Source: Antitrichia curtipendula
Taxonomy: Eukaryota; Streptophyta; Bryopsida; Hypnales; Leucodontaceae
Assembly: GCA_951230915.1 (NCBI GenBank)
Contig: OX579640.1
Span: 16,388,981-16,452,980 of the forward strand
Direction: 5' to 3'
Length of the DNA stretch: 64,000 nucleotides
Shown here: positions 60,239 to 64,000 of the stretch, piece after piece
Layout of the letters: each line of letters starts with the position of its first letter
Numbering within the stretch: the first letter of the stretch is position 1
Notes under the pieces: model-generated
Seen by the model: the letters and a program-made list of their open reading frames with translations, nothing else
Told to the model about the DNA's origin: nothing
Databases searched by the model: none
Made by a program: the position numbers and the translations under genes

Positions 60239-61344
60239 CTTAGCAGAAAATCCGCATAAAAAGGAACAATTTCTTTTCACAGAGAACCTCAATACTCTCT
60301 CTCTATGGTACTAAACATTAGCACCAGTTTACAATGTGCATAGCATAATAACAACCTTCCCATAACATTCAAGAGCCTTCAGAGAGGCTGCCTTTGCCTC
60401 TCTGAAGTCTTCATCCACAAAATGCATCCACAAAATGCATCCACAAAATGCATCCACAAAATGCATCCACATATTATTAATGTAAGCTTCAGGACCGAGA
60501 CAATCGCAGTACATTTATGGTGCAATTTTTTTTTTGGCTAATCCTAGGACAAAATATAAAAACAAATAATTAAAGAATAGATGGTCTGTCAAAACCCAAA
60601 GAATTTTTTGAGTATTATACCAATGAAATCTAACCATTTGCCATCAATAACTTATTTTTAGTTTTTTATAGAGAAGAGAAGCTCTTTATGTATACTTCGG
60701 GTGGTAGGAGATAGAACAACCCATGTGGGATATGTAGTTTAGAGTTTGTAATTTCTCAACCACTCATAGTTAAGTCTAAAGTAGGAATTGTGTTAAAATC
60801 ATAATTTCAGACCTCATTTAGTCATAGTGTAATACCTTTTTTCAAAAACATTTGAACTAAAATAAGTTGTATAATCAAGCTAAATTTCATCTCCAAAAAT
60901 CCGTTTGAGATTTTAATCTTCCACTCAAAAGTTATGGACAAATTTCAGAGAGGATGTATGATAATGTCAAAAAAAAATCCTTTCAAGCAGAAGTCTGGCA
61001 TTATTGACGCGTGGCTTATTAGCTATTGTGGGGTGTGGAATATACCACATCATTCCGTCAGATGGAAGGCAGCTTCTCTCACAGCTCATGAATGTTATGC
61101 CTATTTCACAGGATACGAGAGGTTGAGGACGTAAAGCAACCAATACACATGACTGTGCCTCATCAGTCTCCTCTGTTACAAGCTTCGGACCATCTGGGAA
61201 ATTGCTGCACTCAAAGGATTCAAATCTCACGAAGCACAGTAGCAAGGTTGCAGTAGTCAGATTTTGTTGAAGCTAATTACAGACGAATTTTATAGCTTGG
61301 CGATGAGAGGCTCTGTTACAGTGTAGCACTGTCGGCTTTGGTCC
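60239..61344. other. Gene-free interval with a 13-bp tandem repeat
   Basis: CATCCACAAAATG is repeated four times and then partly at 60412-60471. The rest has no supported gene. 60970-61340 is less AT-rich, but its short open frames show no family features. Confidence 0.5.
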
Positions 61345-62689
61345 TAAGGTAGGAGGCTCAGAAATAGCACATCTAAGGGCTCGTCCGCCTTTTTCGTGTA
61401 TTTCATTGAACGGGAATAATTTTAGCTCATTTTTCAAACAAAGAGAAATAGATGAGGAATCTAACCCAAGTGATTTTGTATCTTTCCAAGCATTTTTGAA
61501 TTACTTATGAATTTTCAAACAAGTTGGGTCATAGGTCCCTATTTATGACCCTAGGTCTTCTACAAACAATTCACTTGCAATTCTAAAGAAAGATGGCGAA
61601 AGCAAAGCAAATGATTGGCTCTTGCAGTTGATAGTATTTTTTTCTTGATTCATTCATTCAGTGACTATACATGTCAATTTCAGAACCAACTCTTGTCCAT
61701 TTCACATCCATTTTATAAGGTCTGTTCTTAACCCCTAAAGGCCCGTTTGTCCCCTCGGGGAACAATTTGGGTCCGGGTAGGTTCCTGTGAGGCTATGACC
61801 TCAATTTGTAAAGAAATTTTTTGGGATTTTTTGAGGTTGTGCGGTTCTATGAGAGCTTTGTGGATATATAATTTTTATTTCAATTGGTGCCCGAGAGAAA
61901 AAGTTATGCCAAAAATAGAGTTTGGCGGGCAGCACAAAAAAATCACAGAAAGTCAAAATAAATTTCTTAAATATTTTTTCAAAATCTATGTCTTTTTGTC
62001 TACATTTGAAGCTTTGATTCATTCTATTTGGACTAATAATGAAAAAGTTATGGACAATCTTAGTTTTTCGGGCAATCTAAGCATCTTCTTGAAAAAATAA
62101 CTTTTAGGATTCATTTTTGAATGCAATTTTTACAATTTCCAGAAAAAAATTGTTAGACAAGGTTGAATTTGCTTGCTAGAACAATCTCACCGTTGGAATT
62201 ATGGTATTTCAATTTTGTCTTAGAGCTATTAACGATTTAGTTATTCCTTCAATCTTGAACCTACTTCTACTTAACAATTTTTTAATGTGTAAAAATTTAG
62301 TGTTTTTTTCTTGAATTTTTTTTCCTAGATTCTCAACTGAAGTATTCAACATATAAACTTAGAAAATCAAAATCAACAATACAAAAAATTTAAGTTAAAT
62401 AGGTTCAAAGCCCAAAAATCTAGTCAAGCAAGGTACAAAAAAATTTGTTTTCTTCACTTTGAATGCAAATATCTTGCAATCTATTTGGTCAAAGCTTCTG
62501 AAATTTCTTGCACACATTTTCATACTAGTCTAGTATAAGATCGTACGGTTAGATATGCCAAAAAAAATCAATTTTTATTGTTTTTTGCTCTTTGCAATAG
62601 AAGTGGCAGTTTTAAGTGTGTTTTGATGGAGAAAAGGCCTCGGGGCCTTAGGGGTTAATGCCTGTTCCATTTTAGAGCCTCCTACCTTA
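61345..62689 (+). mobile_element. TA-flanked TIR element, family E, with nested family A
   Basis: The ends are TA-AGGTAGGAGGCTC at 61345 and GAGCCTCCTACCT-TA at 62689. The left interior matches the inverse of 26790-26960. A complete family A element at 61728-62658 is inserted in it. Non-coding. Confidence 0.75.
61728..62658 (+). mobile_element. TTAA-flanked TIR element, long family A copy, nested
   Basis: It begins TTAACCCCTAAAGGCCCG and ends GGCCTTAGGGGTTAA, both ends well preserved. It is nearly identical to 15321-16240 over most of its 930 bp. No coding capacity. Confidence 0.85.
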
Positions 62690-63125
62690 CTCAAACTTTC
62701 GCACATGCAGATTTTATCAATGCAAACCCTTTTCTTCCACTCAAAGCCAACAAACCAACAAACATCTCTTTTTCAAAGTTACAAAAGCAACCAAATTGTT
62801 TTGGCGTTGTCTACCTTAACACTAAAATAATGATAAAAAAATCTACGAAATCAATACAAATCCCTCTTTAAACAATCCTCCAATTCCATATGATGGGATA
62901 CATCAATTTACATTACCAGTACACAAATAACTAACACATACGTTGTTTACAATGGCCCAATCAATGCTAATTCGAATTATCCTATCCTATAGAGGCAGGG
63001 TCAAAATTGAATGCAAAGAAGGTAGTATTCAAAACTAAGAGCCCAGCCCAAGGGGGTGGATTTTTGGAGAATCTTTAGGGAAAACTCCTCTTGTATTCAA
63101 TTGCATGTGAACTTCTTTGGTACCA
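62690..63125. other. Gene-free interval
   Basis: No gene or named repeat is seen between the family E element and the family B element that follows. Confidence 0.5.
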
Positions 63126-64000
63126 TTAGACCCCTAAAGCACCAAATTGTGTTTTTTTGGCAACATAGTGATTTTGGGCAGGTACCTAGGAGTGGAGTTT
63201 TTATTTTTTTTGTTTGAAATTTTCACACAACATTTTTCCGGGGAGTAGCTTTAAGGCCTAATAATTTTCATAACTTTTGACTATATGGTTCAAAAGTTAT
63301 TGTATGATATGTAGTTTTCATTGCTCCATGGGTTGCCTAGGAGGCTAAAATGAAACTTCTTCAAAAATCACTTTTAAAATATATATAAACTTGAAATTGT
63401 TTTTTTAGGTTTATATATACTTGGAAAGCTTTGAATCATTTCATTTTGATTAATGAGATGAAAGTTATGGGAGCTTTAGTTTGTGGGTAGTTTGTGGAAA
63501 GTTATGGAGTGTTTACTCTAAATAAACTTTGAAGTCCTTTATTTAATTCAATTTTTAATATTTTTGAAAAAGAACAAAAACATTGGGTTTAGATTGCATA
63601 ATTCAACATTACAACCATTGGGATTGACATTTTTCAATTCCATAAATAAATTGTTAACAATTTAGTACTTTCGATCATTATCTATTTCTTTCTACTTACT
63701 ATTTTTTCCTACATGTTGTACAATTCCGAATTCTTTGAAATTTTACAAGCATGTAGCCAGCTTGACTTGAAGAATGAAGCCAAAGAGTTACAAACATTTT
63801 GGACATTTTTTCATACAAATGTGACCTTCTAAAGTGCAGCTGCCCGAATTTTTGCCGGGTAATAAAAGGACTTTTGTACTTTCAAACACTATATCTTGCA
63901 ATCTACACAGCATAAATTTCTGAAATTTTTTCCACATCTCTTCAAACCAGTGTAATAAAAGATCCTACGATGACATTTATCCAAAAATGTTTTTTTTTCT
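63126..64000 (+). mobile_element. Family B element running off the window
   Basis: It begins TTAGACCCCTAAAGC at 63126, a slightly decayed TTAA end, and is colinear with 1973-3467 without the nested insertion. The right end lies beyond the window. Confidence 0.65.

Noticed and set aside
61747..62100. 117-codon ORF near the right edge
   Set aside because: It lies entirely within a family A element, and the almost identical element at 15321 does not preserve the frame from the same start.

Overview
This is an AT-rich, repeat-dense stretch of a nuclear plant genome. Split genes with GT..AG introns, a plastid-type arginine decarboxylase, a type-B HAD acid phosphatase and a protein-kinase/NB-ARC/LRR fusion point to a land plant. 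The kinase-NBS-LRR (PNL) layout is the class described from mosses, so a moss is the best guess; this is inference, since no organellar or rRNA marker is present. A run of 200 Ns at 350-549 marks an assembly gap inside a repeat.

Layout. 0-7.5 kb: repeats and decayed sequence. 7.5-10.3 kb: minus-strand gene of four coding exons for an antibiotic-biosynthesis-monooxygenase (ABM) domain protein. 10.9-21.7 kb: repeats only. 22.1-24.8 kb: plus-strand four-exon gene for a membrane-anchored HAD class-B acid phosphatase-like protein. 25.2-28.4 kb: nested inverted-repeat elements. 28.4-33.0 kb: minus-strand ten-exon arginine decarboxylase (ADC) gene, apparently intact, with inverted copies of one small element on its two sides. 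33.4-44.5 kb: repeats, a three-layer transposon nest, and a GC-richer island at 39.9-41.1 kb. 44.6-51.9 kb: kinase-NBS-LRR gene with about 40 nearly identical 24-residue LRRs, broken by a one-base frameshift early in the LRR and by later stops. 53.5-60.2 kb: an inverted repeat pair enclosing a truncated, decayed ADC copy fused to an unidentified GC-richer segment, then a foldback element with a perfect 79-bp palindrome. 60.2-64 kb: repeats.

The strongest discovery signal is a set of element families (called A, B, C here) with ends TTAA-CCCCTAAAG... or TTAA-CCCCTCAC.... They occur at least twelve times. Two nested insertions can be compared with an unoccupied paralogous site, and both support a TTAA target duplication, the signature of the piggyBac superfamily, which is not usually associated with land plants. 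A second set (E, F, G) has TA flanks. The genes do not form a pathway; each appears independent. ADC makes agmatine for polyamines, the PNL is an immune-receptor type protein, the HAD protein is a probable phosphatase, and the ABM protein has no assignable substrate.
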